A stretch of DNA of 64,000 nt from Microbacterium testaceum (GTDB lineage: Bacteria > Actinomycetota > Actinomycetes > Actinomycetales > Microbacteriaceae), in assembly GCF_029761935.1 (NCBI RefSeq), contig NZ_CP121699.1, forward strand, positions 2,046,001-2,110,000, in the 5' to 3' direction. A model generated the notes under the pieces. That model worked only from the letters and a program-made list of their open reading frames with translations, was not told where the DNA came from and made no database searches. A program made the position numbers and the translations under genes. Shown piece by piece: positions 6,680-15,225 of this stretch; the stretch's first letter is position 1, and the number at the start of each line of letters is the position of its first letter.

Positions 6680-7620
6680 TGACGAACACCCTGCAGACCC
6701 CGGGCGTCGCCCAGGCCCGCCCCGAGCTCACGGCCTCCGCCGCCGGGCCGTCCCGGTGGCGCCGGGCACTGAAGCAGCCGAAGACGCTCGCCGGCCGGGT
6801 CATCCTCGCCGGCGTGCTCGTGCTGTTCGCGCTGCTGTTCCTCTACCCCTTCGCGTGGCTGCTCGCCGCGAGCCTCAAGCCGCGCGGCGAGGTGTTCGAC
6901 AACGCCCTCATTCCGAAGACCTTCCTCCCCGGCAACTACGTCGAGGTGTGGAACCAGCTGCCTTTGCTGAGCTGGATGTTCAACAGCGTGGCGATCGCCT
7001 TGCTCGCCGCGACCACCGTCGCCGTCATGAGTTCGATCGTCGCCTTCGGCTTCGCGTACTTCCGCTTCCCCGGCCGAGGACTGCTGTTCGGTCTCGTGCT
7101 CGCGACGATGATGCTGCCGGGCGCCGTGACGATGATCCCGATCTACCTCATCTGGAAAGAGACCGGGCTGCTCGGCACGTGGGTGCCGCTGTGGGGCATG
7201 AACCTCTTCGGCTCGGCCTTCTACATCTTCCTGCAGCGGCAATTCTTCCTCGGCGTCCCGCGCGAGCTCTTCGAGGCGGCACGGCTCGACGGCTGCAGCG
7301 CGTGGGGCCTGTTCTGGCGGATCGCCATGCCGTTGTCGATCCCGTCGTTCATCATCGTGTTCCTCTTCGAGTTCCAGGCGAGTTGGAACAACCTCCAGGC
7401 AGCGCTCATCTATCTGAACGCGGGCAGCGTCGAGGAGTTCACCGCGCCGCTGGGCATCGCGTACGCCATGACGAAATACAGCCCCAGCGCGGGCGGACAG
7501 GGCGACTACCAGTACGTGATGGTCGCCTCTCTTCTGGTGACCCTCCCGATGCTCATCATCTTCGCCTTCGGCCAGCGATATTTCGTCGAGGGCGTCGCCA
7601 CCCAAGGCCGTAAGGGCTGA
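6679..7620 (+). CDS. Sugar ABC transporter permease (MalG/UgpE type)
   Basis: 313 residues. ATG overlaps the stop of the previous permease (ATGA). After a 45-residue hydrophilic leader there are six membrane segments, beginning GRVILAGVLVLFALLFLYPFAW, typical of the MalG partner. The ATPase-contact loop is visible as ELFEAARLDGCSAWGLFWRIAMPLS, and GAVTMIPIYLIWKETGLLGT is a characteristic stretch. It forms a heterodimer with the upstream permease. Substrate cannot be deduced from the permeases; the family imports oligosaccharides or glycerol-3-phosphate. Confidence 0.93.
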   Translation: MTNTLQTPGVAQARPELTASAAGPSRWRRALKQPKTLAGRVILAGVLVLFALLFLYPFAWLLAASLKPRGEVFDNALIPKTFLPGNYVEVWNQLPLLSWMFNSVAIALLAATTVAVMSSIVAFGFAYFRFPGRGLLFGLVLATMMLPGAVTMIPIYLIWKETGLLGTWVPLWGMNLFGSAFYIFLQRQFFLGVPRELFEAARLDGCSAWGLFWRIAMPLSIPSFIIVFLFEFQASWNNLQAALIYLNAGSVEEFTAPLGIAYAMTKYSPSAGGQGDYQYVMVASLLVTLPMLIIFAFGQRYFVEGVATQGRKG

Positions 7621-7648
7621 GATCCCCCCGTCTCGAAAGGACCCCATC

Positions 7649-9010
7649 ATGCGCAAACGCTCCCTCGCCGGTGTCGCCGCGGTCGCGGCATCCGCGCTCC
7701 TTCTCACCTCCTGCAGCGGGAGCGACGACGATCCCGCCGCCGACGCCGACTTCTCCGCCGCACCGAGCGGCACCCTCGCCGCCTGGGGCTTCGAGAACGC
7801 CGACGACGTCGGGCAATCCCGTCTCGACTATGCCGCCGAACAACTGCCCGATGTCGAGGTGACCCTGGATGCCACGGCCTTCGACGCCCAGAAGTTCACG
7901 ACGCGCATCGCCAGCGGCGACGTGCCCGATGTCGTGCAGATGGATCGCCGCTACGTCACAACGTATGCCGCTCAGGGATTGATCATGCCGCTGGACGCAT
8001 GCTTCGAGGCGAAGGGCGTGGATCCGACCGAGCGCTGGTACCAGAACGTCGTCGACGACGTGACGTACCAGGATGCCGTCTACGCGGTCTCGCAGTTCTA
8101 CCAGCCGCCCGCGATCCTGCTGAACATGAACGTGCTGAACGAGGCCGGCGTGACGCCCGAGCAGTTCGACACCTCCGACATGGACGGCCTCCTGGCCGCG
8201 ATCAGCAAGATCTACCAGGCGTCGGGCAGCAACCCCACGCGACTCGGCCTCGACCCGGTTGCCACCGGACAGGGCGGCCTCTGGGTGCTCGGCATGGGCG
8301 GACAGCTGACCGACGCCGACGGGAAGCCCACCCTCGACGACCCGGCCAACGCCGCGGGTATCGACGCGCTCAAGCAGATCACCGATGCCCAGGGCGGCTA
8401 CGCCGCCGTGAAGAGCTTCACCGACTCGTTCGACACCTTCGGCGACGCCAACCAGTTCGTGCAGAACCAGGTCGGCGCGCAGGTCGCGAACCAGTGGTAC
8501 CCCAACGTGCTCGGCGCCTATCGCGACCGGATCTCGCTGAAGGCGGTTCCGTTCCGCGATGCCGACGGGAAGCCGTTCTCTCTCGCCTCGGGGACCGCGT
8601 TCGTGATCCCCGCCGGTGCGAAGAACCCCGCCGCGGCGTGTGCCTGGATGACCGACCTCACGTCGACGGACGCGTGGATGGCGGCCGGGACCGCACGCGC
8701 GGAGACCATATCGGGCAAAGGCGGGCTCAACACCGGCCTGTTCACCGGCTCACCCGAAGCCGACACGATGATCCGCGACCGATTCGTCGAGCCGACCGGC
8801 GACGCCGGCTTCGACCAGGTCATCTCGGCCTACTACGACGTCGTCCAGAGCGGGAAGTCGTTCGGCTCATCTCCGGCGGGGCAGGACATCCAGAACGAGC
8901 TGAACAACGCCATCACCGCTGTGCTGCTCGGCGACAAGACGACCGAGCAGGCCTTGGCCGACGCGCAGCAGGCCGCGCAACGCGCGTACGACAACGCCAC
9001 GGCGAACTGA
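7649..9010 (+). CDS. Sugar ABC transporter substrate-binding lipoprotein
   Basis: 453 residues. Signal peptide with lipobox LLTSC (Cys22) after MRKRSLAGVAAVAASALLL, so the protein is anchored outside the membrane. The body is a family 1 extracellular solute-binding protein: early SGTLAAWGFENADD, then KFTTRIASGDVPDVVQMDR, a middle AVSQFYQPPAILLNM and a C-terminal alanine-rich helix. A GAAAGG ribosome binding site precedes the ATG. It is the last gene of the transporter operon (permease-permease-binding protein), a less common order. The convergent gene ends 10 bp further on. Confidence 0.93.
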   Translation: MRKRSLAGVAAVAASALLLTSCSGSDDDPAADADFSAAPSGTLAAWGFENADDVGQSRLDYAAEQLPDVEVTLDATAFDAQKFTTRIASGDVPDVVQMDRRYVTTYAAQGLIMPLDACFEAKGVDPTERWYQNVVDDVTYQDAVYAVSQFYQPPAILLNMNVLNEAGVTPEQFDTSDMDGLLAAISKIYQASGSNPTRLGLDPVATGQGGLWVLGMGGQLTDADGKPTLDDPANAAGIDALKQITDAQGGYAAVKSFTDSFDTFGDANQFVQNQVGAQVANQWYPNVLGAYRDRISLKAVPFRDADGKPFSLASGTAFVIPAGAKNPAAACAWMTDLTSTDAWMAAGTARAETISGKGGLNTGLFTGSPEADTMIRDRFVEPTGDAGFDQVISAYYDVVQSGKSFGSSPAGQDIQNELNNAITAVLLGDKTTEQALADAQQAAQRAYDNATAN

Positions 9011-9019
9011 CCGTCGAGA

Positions 9020-10582
9020 TCAGCTGCGGCGACGCCGACGAGCGACCAGGGCGACCGCCCCGGCGAGCAGAAGAACCGCCCCCGTGATTGCCGCGACGAT
9101 GACCGGGGTGCCGTCGACTCCCGTGACGGCGAGCCGCTTCGGGCCCGTGGACGCCGCCCGTGCCGGCGCTGAGGCGGGCGCCGATGACGACGGCGTCGTG
9201 CTCGACGTGGGGCTCGGCGACGACGCAGGGGCCGGCGCGGCGGAGATAGCGATCGTGTAGGGACGCGAGTCCGTGCCGCCGGGACCGGTGGCCTCGACGA
9301 TGACCGTGAACGTGCCCGACTGCGTCGGCTGACCCGAGATGACCCCGCTGAGGGGGTCGAGAGTCAGCCCCGGCGGGAGGGTTCCGCCCACCACGGCGAA
9401 CGTCAGAGGACCCGTACCCGTTGCCTGCACCGTCTGCGCGTACGGTTGATTCACCGTGCCGCCCGCGAGTGCCGGGGTCGTGATCCGCGGGGGCACCAGG
9501 CGCGCGAACACGATGTGCGTCATCGCCGGCTGCGTGGCCGTGCCGTCTTGCGTCGTCTGCGTGAAGACCACACCGGGCGGACCCGGCAGTACCGTCGCCG
9601 TCGGTGACGACGCCCGGGGGCTGGTCCCCGATGTCGCGGTCGGCACACCCGCGCCGATCAGGGTGAGTGATCCGGGTGCGCGCAACGGCCCGTTTCCGGG
9701 GGTGTATCCCGATCCGAGCGCCGCGCCGTTGAAACCCCCGCTGGCGGCGGTAGATGCGGTCAGTTCGCCCCCCGACATCGTGATGTTCGCGCCGGGACTG
9801 TCGATGACACCCCCGATTCCGGCGCCTTGCGTCGCGGTTGCGGTGATGACACCGCCGGTGATGGTGATGTTGCCGCCGGATGCGCCGGCCGCACCACCGA
9901 TTCCCGGGCTCCCGCATGAGCCGTGGGCGGTGACGGTGCCTCCGGTGATCGTGATGTCCGCCGCGACGGTGTTGTACTCGCCGGCTCCGATGCCGGGGCC
10001 GCAGTCGTACGCCGTGGCGGTGATGTCTCCCCCGTTGATGGTGATCGACCCGCCTCCGGCATTCGAGAGGTTCGCACCCCCGATTCCCGCGCCGTCCCAC
10101 ACGGTGGAGACGTTGATCGTGCCGCCGTTGATGATGATCGTCCCGAGGTCGTCCCCGTTGTGAGCGCCGATCGCGGCCGACAGCGCTCCCCCGCTGATCG
10201 TGAGGGCGCCCCCGCCCGTGGCCTCGATGGTGAGCGTCTTGCCCGCGCTGACGTCGATGCCCGCGTCGGGAGAACTGGGGCCTCCGGGGTTGAGCACGCT
10301 GGTCAGAGAGTGACCGTTCAGATCGAAGATCACGTTCGACCCGACGGGCTGATTAAGGGACAGGTTGACCGTCGGTGACGCGGGGCTCGTGATGTCGGCC
10401 CCGAGGCAGATCACCGCCCCCGCCAGGGGGGCGTTCGCGAAAGCGTCCTGTAGGTCGACCCACGTCGTGGGGGTCGTGGTGCAGCTCGCGGCCGCCGCGG
10501 GCGACGCGCCGACGGCGACGCCGGACGCGATCAGGCCGACGGCCAGAGCACTGACGGATACCGTCGTGGCCAAACGCTTCAT
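9020..10582 (-). CDS. Wall-anchored beta-helix surface protein with Ig-like domain
   Basis: 520 residues. Signal peptide MKRLATTVSVSALAVGLIASG... ending ASPAAAA. Residues about 35-270 are a parallel beta-helix made of repeats of the form ITI-x-GG-x-ITA...GAGIGG. Next comes a linker, then a putative Ig-like domain (VNQPYAQTVQATGTGPLTF, LPPGLTLDPLSGVISGQPTQSG). A Pro/Ser/Thr/Ala stretch, a LAVTG sorting motif, a membrane helix and an RRRRRS tail complete it. A sortase accepting LAxTG-type signals would attach it to peptidoglycan. ATG 10582 has a GAGAG box; an in-frame GTG at 10597 is an alternative. It resembles adhesins or glycan-binding beta-helix proteins, but no catalytic residues are apparent. 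Confidence 0.85.
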   Translation of the reverse strand: MKRLATTVSVSALAVGLIASGVAVGASPAAAASCTTTPTTWVDLQDAFANAPLAGAVICLGADITSPASPTVNLSLNQPVGSNVIFDLNGHSLTSVLNPGGPSSPDAGIDVSAGKTLTIEATGGGALTISGGALSAAIGAHNGDDLGTIIINGGTINVSTVWDGAGIGGANLSNAGGGSITINGGDITATAYDCGPGIGAGEYNTVAADITITGGTVTAHGSCGSPGIGGAAGASGGNITITGGVITATATQGAGIGGVIDSPGANITMSGGELTASTAASGGFNGAALGSGYTPGNGPLRAPGSLTLIGAGVPTATSGTSPRASSPTATVLPGPPGVVFTQTTQDGTATQPAMTHIVFARLVPPRITTPALAGGTVNQPYAQTVQATGTGPLTFAVVGGTLPPGLTLDPLSGVISGQPTQSGTFTVIVEATGPGGTDSRPYTIAISAAPAPASSPSPTSSTTPSSSAPASAPARAASTGPKRLAVTGVDGTPVIVAAITGAVLLLAGAVALVARRRRRS

Positions 10583-10811
10583 GAGCTCTCGATTCACAGG
10601 AAGGACCGCAGCGCGGAGGGATCACCGAGAGCGGACGCGGCCGCTGGCATTGCTGTCTCATCGCGTGATCGACTCCGGCTCACGGGCACCGAAGGGAAAT
10701 GCTGCCCATCATGCAGGCATGTCGCTTCTCGGGGTGGGATACCTGCCCGAGCGACAACTTCCGGTGACGTGTCCGGGACGTGTCGGGTGGGGTGCGTCTG
10801 CCGCGGCACGC
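10583..10811. other. Intergenic region upstream of the surface protein
   Basis: No convincing coding sequence. It must contain the promoter of the surface protein gene on the minus strand; no clear -10/-35 pair was identified. Confidence 0.4.
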
Positions 10812-10843
10812 GAGGGCGCCCCGGCCGAAGCCGGGGCGCCCTC
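10812..10843 (-). terminator. Hairpin terminator of the Asp23 operon
   Basis: Perfect 14-bp inverted repeat (GAGGGCGCCCCGGC and its complement) around a CGAA loop, 15 bp after the last stop codon of the operon. There is no clear T run, as is common in GC-rich actinobacteria. Confidence 0.75.
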
Positions 10844-10857
10844 TCGAATCTCGCGGT

Positions 10858-11745
10858 TCAGGCGCGGGGGCGCTCGTCCTCCACGACCGACTGCACACTG
10901 TCGGTCGCCGGGGTCTTGTCGTCGGCGCGCACCTCGTCGGCGGCGATCGCGATGTCGATCGCAGCGTCTTCGAGCGCCTCGGCGACGACGTCGCTCACGT
11001 CTCCACGATCATCCGCGGCGGGCGACGTGCGCTCGGGCTCCAGGCCCTCGGTCACGCGATCCGCGGCGTCGATGTCGGACTCCGCGTCGGCCGCGACCAC
11101 GCGCTCGCGTGCCTGACGAACGGTCTCGTCCACGGCAGCCGCTGCGCCGGCGGCGACGTCCTTCGTCCTGGAGACGGCGGTGTCGATCGTCTCCGAGGCG
11201 CTGGCCGCGAGGTCCTTCGACCGCGACCGCACATCATCGGCCACCTCCGAGGCCCGGGACTTCGCGTCGTCGGCCACGGCCGATGCCCGGTCCGCGACGT
11301 CCTTCGCCTTGGCCTTCGCGACGTCGGTCACCTCGGATGCGCGGGCGGCGACGGCATCCGCCCGCTCTTCGGCCTCGGCCACGACGTCACGGTCGAACGG
11401 TCCGAACACGCCCGTCACCACCACGTCGACGTCGACCCGACCGCGGCCCAGCGGCTCGAGCGCGGTGCGCACGGCCCGGCGGACCTCGTCCGACACCTCG
11501 CGCAGTTTGTGCGGGTAGTCGACGACGAGCGAGATGGTCGCGGTGACCGCGTCGGCCCGATCGGTGTCGATCTTCACACCCGGAGCGGTGCTTGCGAGAC
11601 CGACACGCTCGCGCACGGCATCCGACGCCCGTCCGATCAGGCTGCCGAGCGCGTGAACGCCCGGGACGGCGCCTGCGGCGGTCGCCGCCAGGGTCGCCGC
11701 CGCGTCGAGGTCGGGCGGGTCGATGGTCGCATCGATGGTGGACAT
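10858..11745 (-). CDS. Asp23/Gls24-like protein with amphipathic repeat tail
   Basis: 295 residues; ATG 11745 has GAGGAG 5 bases upstream. The first 115 residues are Asp23-like: an N-terminal GVHALGSLIGRA, VKIDTDRADAVTATISLVVDYPHKLREVSDEVRRAV and DVDVVVTGVF. Residues about 120-215 form an 11-residue-type amphipathic repeat rich in Ala, Lys, Asp and Glu (ASEVTDVAKAKAKDVADRASAV and variants), as in LEA or apolipoprotein-like proteins. The end is acidic and probably disordered. It is the sixth and last gene of the Asp23 operon. It probably binds the membrane or cell-envelope assembly made by the other products; role inferred, not known. Confidence 0.82.
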   Translation of the reverse strand: MSTIDATIDPPDLDAAATLAATAAGAVPGVHALGSLIGRASDAVRERVGLASTAPGVKIDTDRADAVTATISLVVDYPHKLREVSDEVRRAVRTALEPLGRGRVDVDVVVTGVFGPFDRDVVAEAEERADAVAARASEVTDVAKAKAKDVADRASAVADDAKSRASEVADDVRSRSKDLAASASETIDTAVSRTKDVAAGAAAAVDETVRQARERVVAADAESDIDAADRVTEGLEPERTSPAADDRGDVSDVVAEALEDAAIDIAIAADEVRADDKTPATDSVQSVVEDERPRA

Positions 11746-11765
11746 CACGTCTCCTCGTGGGGGTG

Positions 11766-12353
11766 TCAGTGGACGCGGGTGTTGTCGCGTGCGAGCTTCG
11801 CGCGCAGACCCGAGTGGATGGAGATGTAGGCGCGCAGGTTCTGGCCCGTGAGAGCGGCCAGGTTGGTGACCAGCGTGTCGACGTGCTCGGCGACGTCGCG
11901 GGGCGAGGTGTTCTGGCGCGGGGTGACGGCCACGTGCAGGACCGACTCCTTGCCGACCTCGCCGGCGCTGACGCGGGACGAGAGGATCTCGTCGCGCTCG
12001 CCCAGGGCGTTCTTGAGGGCTTCGGACGCGAACCCGTCGGTGACGGTGATGCGTCCTTCGTCGTTCGCGCTGCCGGTCGACTGCAGCGGAGCCTGGCGGC
12101 GCCCGCGCACGGCGGCCGAGGCGATCAGGATCAGGATGATCGCCAGGACCACGATGGCCGCGACGGCGCCCCAGCCGGCGGACTCACGGCCCAGCGACTC
12201 GAGCCAGCCCTGGAAGCCGCCCATGACGGAGGTCCAGGTGTCGGTCCCGCCCGGGAGCAGACCCACGGCGAGCGCAAGGGCTCCCAGGCCCAGCAGCACC
12301 ACGGCCACCAGGAAGAGGAGGAAGCGGTTCAGACCGCGTCGCGTCGCGTTCAT
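11766..12353 (-). CDS. amaP: Alkaline shock response membrane anchor protein AmaP
   Basis: 195 residues. Two membrane helices, FLLFLVAVVLLGLGALALAVGLL near the start and WGAVAAIVVLAIILILIASAAV near residue 75, flank a short external loop. A cytosolic Asp23-like domain with VTDGFASEALKNAL and LHVAVTPRQNTSPRDVAEHV follows. In Staphylococcus AmaP anchors Asp23 to the membrane; this protein has the same layout. Its ATG overlaps the stop of the DUF6286 gene by one base (TGATG), so it is translationally coupled in the operon. Confidence 0.85.
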   Translation of the reverse strand: MNATRRGLNRFLLFLVAVVLLGLGALALAVGLLPGGTDTWTSVMGGFQGWLESLGRESAGWGAVAAIVVLAIILILIASAAVRGRRQAPLQSTGSANDEGRITVTDGFASEALKNALGERDEILSSRVSAGEVGKESVLHVAVTPRQNTSPRDVAEHVDTLVTNLAALTGQNLRAYISIHSGLRAKLARDNTRVH

Positions 12354-12931
12354 CAGGACTCCTTGGTGTCGGGACGCTGTACGCGCAGGTGGGTGCGCAC
12401 GGCGGGCGAGAGCTTGTACGAGCTGACTTCCTCATCGACGATGCGGCGCAGCTGCGCCTCGTCGACGGGGATGCCGACCGGGGGCCGCACCGTCACGTCG
12501 ACGGAGCGGTGGGCGACGCCCACGACGATGTCCTCCCGAGCGATCCCCGACTCGTTGCTGAGGTGCTGGGCGAGGGCGGATGCCACGACGCCGTTGTCCA
12601 CGACGACGGCCCGCTCCCCCCACGACATCTCGTGGCGCGAGAGGCGGCCGGGCTTGAGGGCCAGGACCAGGACGATGAGCCCGACGATGGCGAGCACGAC
12701 CCCGCCGACGACGAAGGCGACCGGCATGAGAGCGGTGGGCGCCGCGACGACGGCATTGAGGGCCTCGCCCGGGGCGACCAGCAACGGCTGAGCTCCAGAC
12801 AGGTCGAGGATGATCTCGACCGCGGCGTACGCGAGGGCGAGCAGCAGCAGCACGACCACGACGAGCATGGCCACGGTGCGGGGCGAGTGGGTCTCGCGAC
12901 GCACGACGGTGCGGAGCACGGTGTCAGTCAT
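12353..12931 (-). CDS. DUF6286 domain-containing membrane protein
   Basis: 192 residues. Two membrane segments (about residues 20-42 and 65-92, the second being VAFVVGGVVLAIVGLIVLVLAL) enclose an external loop. The C-terminal cytosolic domain carries SRHEMSWGERAVVVDNGVVASALAQ and VDVTVRPPVGIPVDEAQLRRIVDEE, the DUF6286 core, which looks like a diverged Asp23/AmaP-type domain. Such proteins occur in actinobacterial Asp23 operons. One-base overlaps with both neighbouring genes show tight coupling. No enzymatic motif. Confidence 0.85.
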   Translation of the reverse strand: MTDTVLRTVVRRETHSPRTVAMLVVVVLLLLALAYAAVEIILDLSGAQPLLVAPGEALNAVVAAPTALMPVAFVVGGVVLAIVGLIVLVLALKPGRLSRHEMSWGERAVVVDNGVVASALAQHLSNESGIAREDIVVGVAHRSVDVTVRPPVGIPVDEAQLRRIVDEEVSSYKLSPAVRTHLRVQRPDTKES

Positions 12932-13323
12932 CACAGCACTCGCTTTCGCTGAGGGGCGGTGGCGCCCGAGATGGTGAGGTCGACGCGCGAGATCTCGCGG
13001 CCGAACAGACGGGTCAGACGCGAGCGCAGCTCGGTCTGGGCGACGCGCGCGGCCTCCAGCACGGGAGTCGCGGCGTGCACGGCCTCGGTGTCGTCGAGGC
13101 GGGGGACGGGGAACGCGGTCGTCACACGCACGGCGGCGGTCTGACGGGCCGAGACGATCTCGACGCGGACGCTCTTGGCATCCACTCCGATGATGTCGGC
13201 GGCGGCCCGCTCGGCCGTCTTCTGCAGCACGCGGTCCGAGATGGTCACCCGGCCGGCGGGGAGGCCGGGGCCGGCAACCGTGGTGCGGTTGCCGACCCCG
13301 GGGGAAGCGGTGACGGTGGTCAC
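12931..13323 (-). CDS. Second Asp23/Gls24-family protein
   Basis: 130 residues from GTG 13323 (GGAG 8 bases before it). It has the Asp23 pattern in short form: GRVTISDRVLQKTAERAAADIIGVDAKSV, a variable strand segment and a C-terminal LFGREISRVDLTISGA. It is smaller and more basic than the first-gene Asp23 at 13505-13984. Its start overlaps the DUF2273 stop and its own stop overlaps the DUF6286 start. Having two or three Asp23 paralogues in one operon suggests a heteromeric assembly at the membrane. Confidence 0.82.
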   Translation of the reverse strand: MTTVTASPGVGNRTTVAGPGLPAGRVTISDRVLQKTAERAAADIIGVDAKSVRVEIVSARQTAAVRVTTAFPVPRLDDTEAVHAATPVLEAARVAQTELRSRLTRLFGREISRVDLTISGATAPQRKRVL

Positions 13324-13508
13324 GATGTGCTCCGACCCTTGAAGGCGTTGACGATGTTGCCGAAGTCGAGTTCACCCGCCGTGATGCGGGCGACGACCAC
13401 GCCGATCGCCATGAAGAGGGCGACGAGGATGAATCCCCAGAAACCGAAGATCAGGGCGCTGAGGGCCAGGACGAGGCCGACCAGGGCGCCCTTCGTGGTG
13501 GCGCTCAC
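13320..13508 (-). CDS. DUF2273 small membrane protein
   Basis: 62 residues with two membrane helices, LVGLVLALSALIFGFWGFILVALFMAIGVVVARI forming a hairpin, and a C-terminal cytosolic tail (GELDFGNIVNAFKGRSTS). This is the DUF2273 pattern, regularly found beside Asp23 and AmaP in Gram-positive operons. GTG 13508 overlaps the stop of the asp23 gene (GTGA). Confidence 0.88.
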   Translation of the reverse strand: MSATTKGALVGLVLALSALIFGFWGFILVALFMAIGVVVARITAGELDFGNIVNAFKGRSTS

Positions 13509-13984
13509 TGGACGCGCTTCTCGGACTCGGCGTCGTTGTTCTCGTCGCCCGGGATGTGGACGTCGTTCACGTCGACGTTGACCTCGACGACCTCGAGGCC
13601 GACGAGACGGTTGATGGCACCGGCCACGCGGGCGCGGACCTGGTCGGCGACTTCCTGGATGGGGGCGCCGTACTCGACGACGATGGTGACGTCGGCGGCG
13701 GCCTGGGTCTCGCCGACCTCGACCTTGACGCCCTGCGTCAGGTCGGTGGCGTTGATGGCGTCGCGGATGGCACCGAGGGCGCGGGCTCCGCCGCCGCCGA
13801 GGGCGTAGACGCCGTTGACCTCGCGGGCCGCGATGCCGGCGACCTTCGCGACGACGCCTTCGGCGATCGTGGTCTTGCCCTCGGTGTGGGCTTCCTGACC
13901 GCGACCGGCGAGGGGACGGTTCACGCGCGACGCCGCCTGGGGGACGTTCTGCGCAGCGGGGGTGGTGGGGGCGTTCTCAGCCAT
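13505..13984 (-). CDS. Asp23/Gls24 family envelope stress response protein
   Basis: 159 residues, first gene of the operon. A disordered N-terminus of about 35 residues precedes the Asp23 domain: GKTTIAEGVVAKVAGIAAREVNGVYALGGGGARALG, then KVEVGETQAAADVTIVVEYGAPIQEVADQVRARV and VNVDVNDVHIPGD. The family is abundant, membrane-associated through AmaP, and linked to alkaline or cell-wall stress in Firmicutes. A GAAAGG box precedes ATG 13984. The promoter must lie within the 300-bp gap to fdhD. Confidence 0.93.
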   Translation of the reverse strand: MAENAPTTPAAQNVPQAASRVNRPLAGRGQEAHTEGKTTIAEGVVAKVAGIAAREVNGVYALGGGGARALGAIRDAINATDLTQGVKVEVGETQAAADVTIVVEYGAPIQEVADQVRARVAGAINRLVGLEVVEVNVDVNDVHIPGDENNDAESEKRVQ

Positions 13985-14285
13985 GTCCGTGCCTTTCGAA
14001 TGTCTGGACCCGGGTGTCCGGGGTGGGCGCTTCGGCCTACAGGACTAAGACGTACCGGGTGGGGGAATCGTCACGTCGGACTTGAAAAACTTCTGCGGAT
14101 CTGTATTCGCATGAATGCGGATGGCCGGAAACCGCAGAATTTCGCGACTGTGCACGTTCCCATGGCGACCGGGTGTCGGCATCCCCTCGATCGGTCATTT
14201 CGTCGCGGAAGAGCGCGCCGCGGTGTCGGAGGCCCGGCGTACGCTCGACCCATGTCCCCCTCCAGCTCTCGGATTCGGTCCTGAC
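13985..14285. other. Divergent control region between the Asp23 operon and fdhD
   Basis: Between divergent starts. It is locally A/T-richer at 14085-14145 than anything nearby, where promoters would be expected. I could not assign a confident -10/-35 pair to either gene. Open frames here are short and lack codon bias. Confidence 0.5.
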
Positions 14286-15164
14286 ATGGGCCGCCTGACC
14301 GCGTCGCGTCGCGTGACGCGCCTCACCCTCGACGGCGTGAACAGACAGCGGCCGGATGCCGTGGCCGTCGAAGAACCGCTCGAGATCCGCGTCGCCGGTA
14401 CGCCCCTGTCTGTGACGATGCGCACCCCCGGGCACGACGTCGAGCTGGCGGCCGGCTTCCTCGTGTCGGAGGGCGTCATCAGTCGCCGCGACGAGTTCGC
14501 CCGGGCGATCCACTGCGGCGGCCCCGGAACGGGCGGAGCCGACGGCAACACCTACAACGTGCTCGACCTCACGCTCGCACCCGGCGTGGAACTCCCCTCC
14601 ACCGACATCGCGCGCTCCTTCTACACGACGAGCTCGTGCGGAGTGTGCGGAACGGCGTCGATCGACGCGGTCGAGAAGGTGTCGAGCTACGACGTCGCCT
14701 CCGACGGCATCCAGGTCTCGGCGCACGACGTCGCCGCCTTCCCCGATCGTCTGCGCGAGCAGCAGAAAACCTTCGATAAGACCGGCGGCCTGCACGGCGC
14801 AGCGCTCTTCGATGTCGCCAGCGGCGATCTTCTCGTCGCCCGCGAAGACGTCGGCCGGCACAACGCCGTCGACAAGGTCGTCGGCTGGGCCCTGCTGAAC
14901 GACCGACTGCCCCTGCGCGGCACCGTGCTGCAGGTGTCGGGCCGCGTGAGCTTCGAGCTCGTGCAGAAGGCCGTGATGGCCGGCATCCCGATGCTCTCCG
15001 CCGTGTCGGCGCCCTCATCGCTCGCTATCGAGCTCGCCGAGCGCGCGGGTCTCACCCTCGCCGCCTTCGTGCGGGGCAACAGCATGAACCTGTACACGCG
15101 GACGGATCGCATCATCGCGCCGTCCACAACCCCCGCGACGACCGATCTCGCGAGCGTACGCTGA
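14286..15164 (+). CDS. fdhD: Formate dehydrogenase accessory sulfurtransferase FdhD
   Basis: 292 residues from ATG 14286 ([13 protein letters not shown], the standard beginning in actinobacteria). The catalytic [12 protein letters not shown] loop with its two cysteines lies near residue 120. [26 protein letters not shown] and [16 protein letters not shown] are the other hallmarks. FdhD passes sulfur from the desulfurase to the molybdenum cofactor of formate dehydrogenases. It precedes the molybdopterin oxidoreductase gene by 61 bp on the same strand, its probable client. Confidence 0.96.
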   Translation: MGRLTASRRVTRLTLDGVNRQRPDAVAVEEPLEIRVAGTPLSVTMRTPGHDVELAAGFLVSEGVISRRDEFARAIHCGGPGTGGADGNTYNVLDLTLAPGVELPSTDIARSFYTTSSCGVCGTASIDAVEKVSSYDVASDGIQVSAHDVAAFPDRLREQQKTFDKTGGLHGAALFDVASGDLLVAREDVGRHNAVDKVVGWALLNDRLPLRGTVLQVSGRVSFELVQKAVMAGIPMLSAVSAPSSLAIELAERAGLTLAAFVRGNSMNLYTRTDRIIAPSTTPATTDLASVR

Positions 15165-15225
15165 CGACCGAGTGCAGGGCGAGTGGATGCCACCGCCCCT
15201 GCGCCGCAATCCACGGAGGGTGAAC

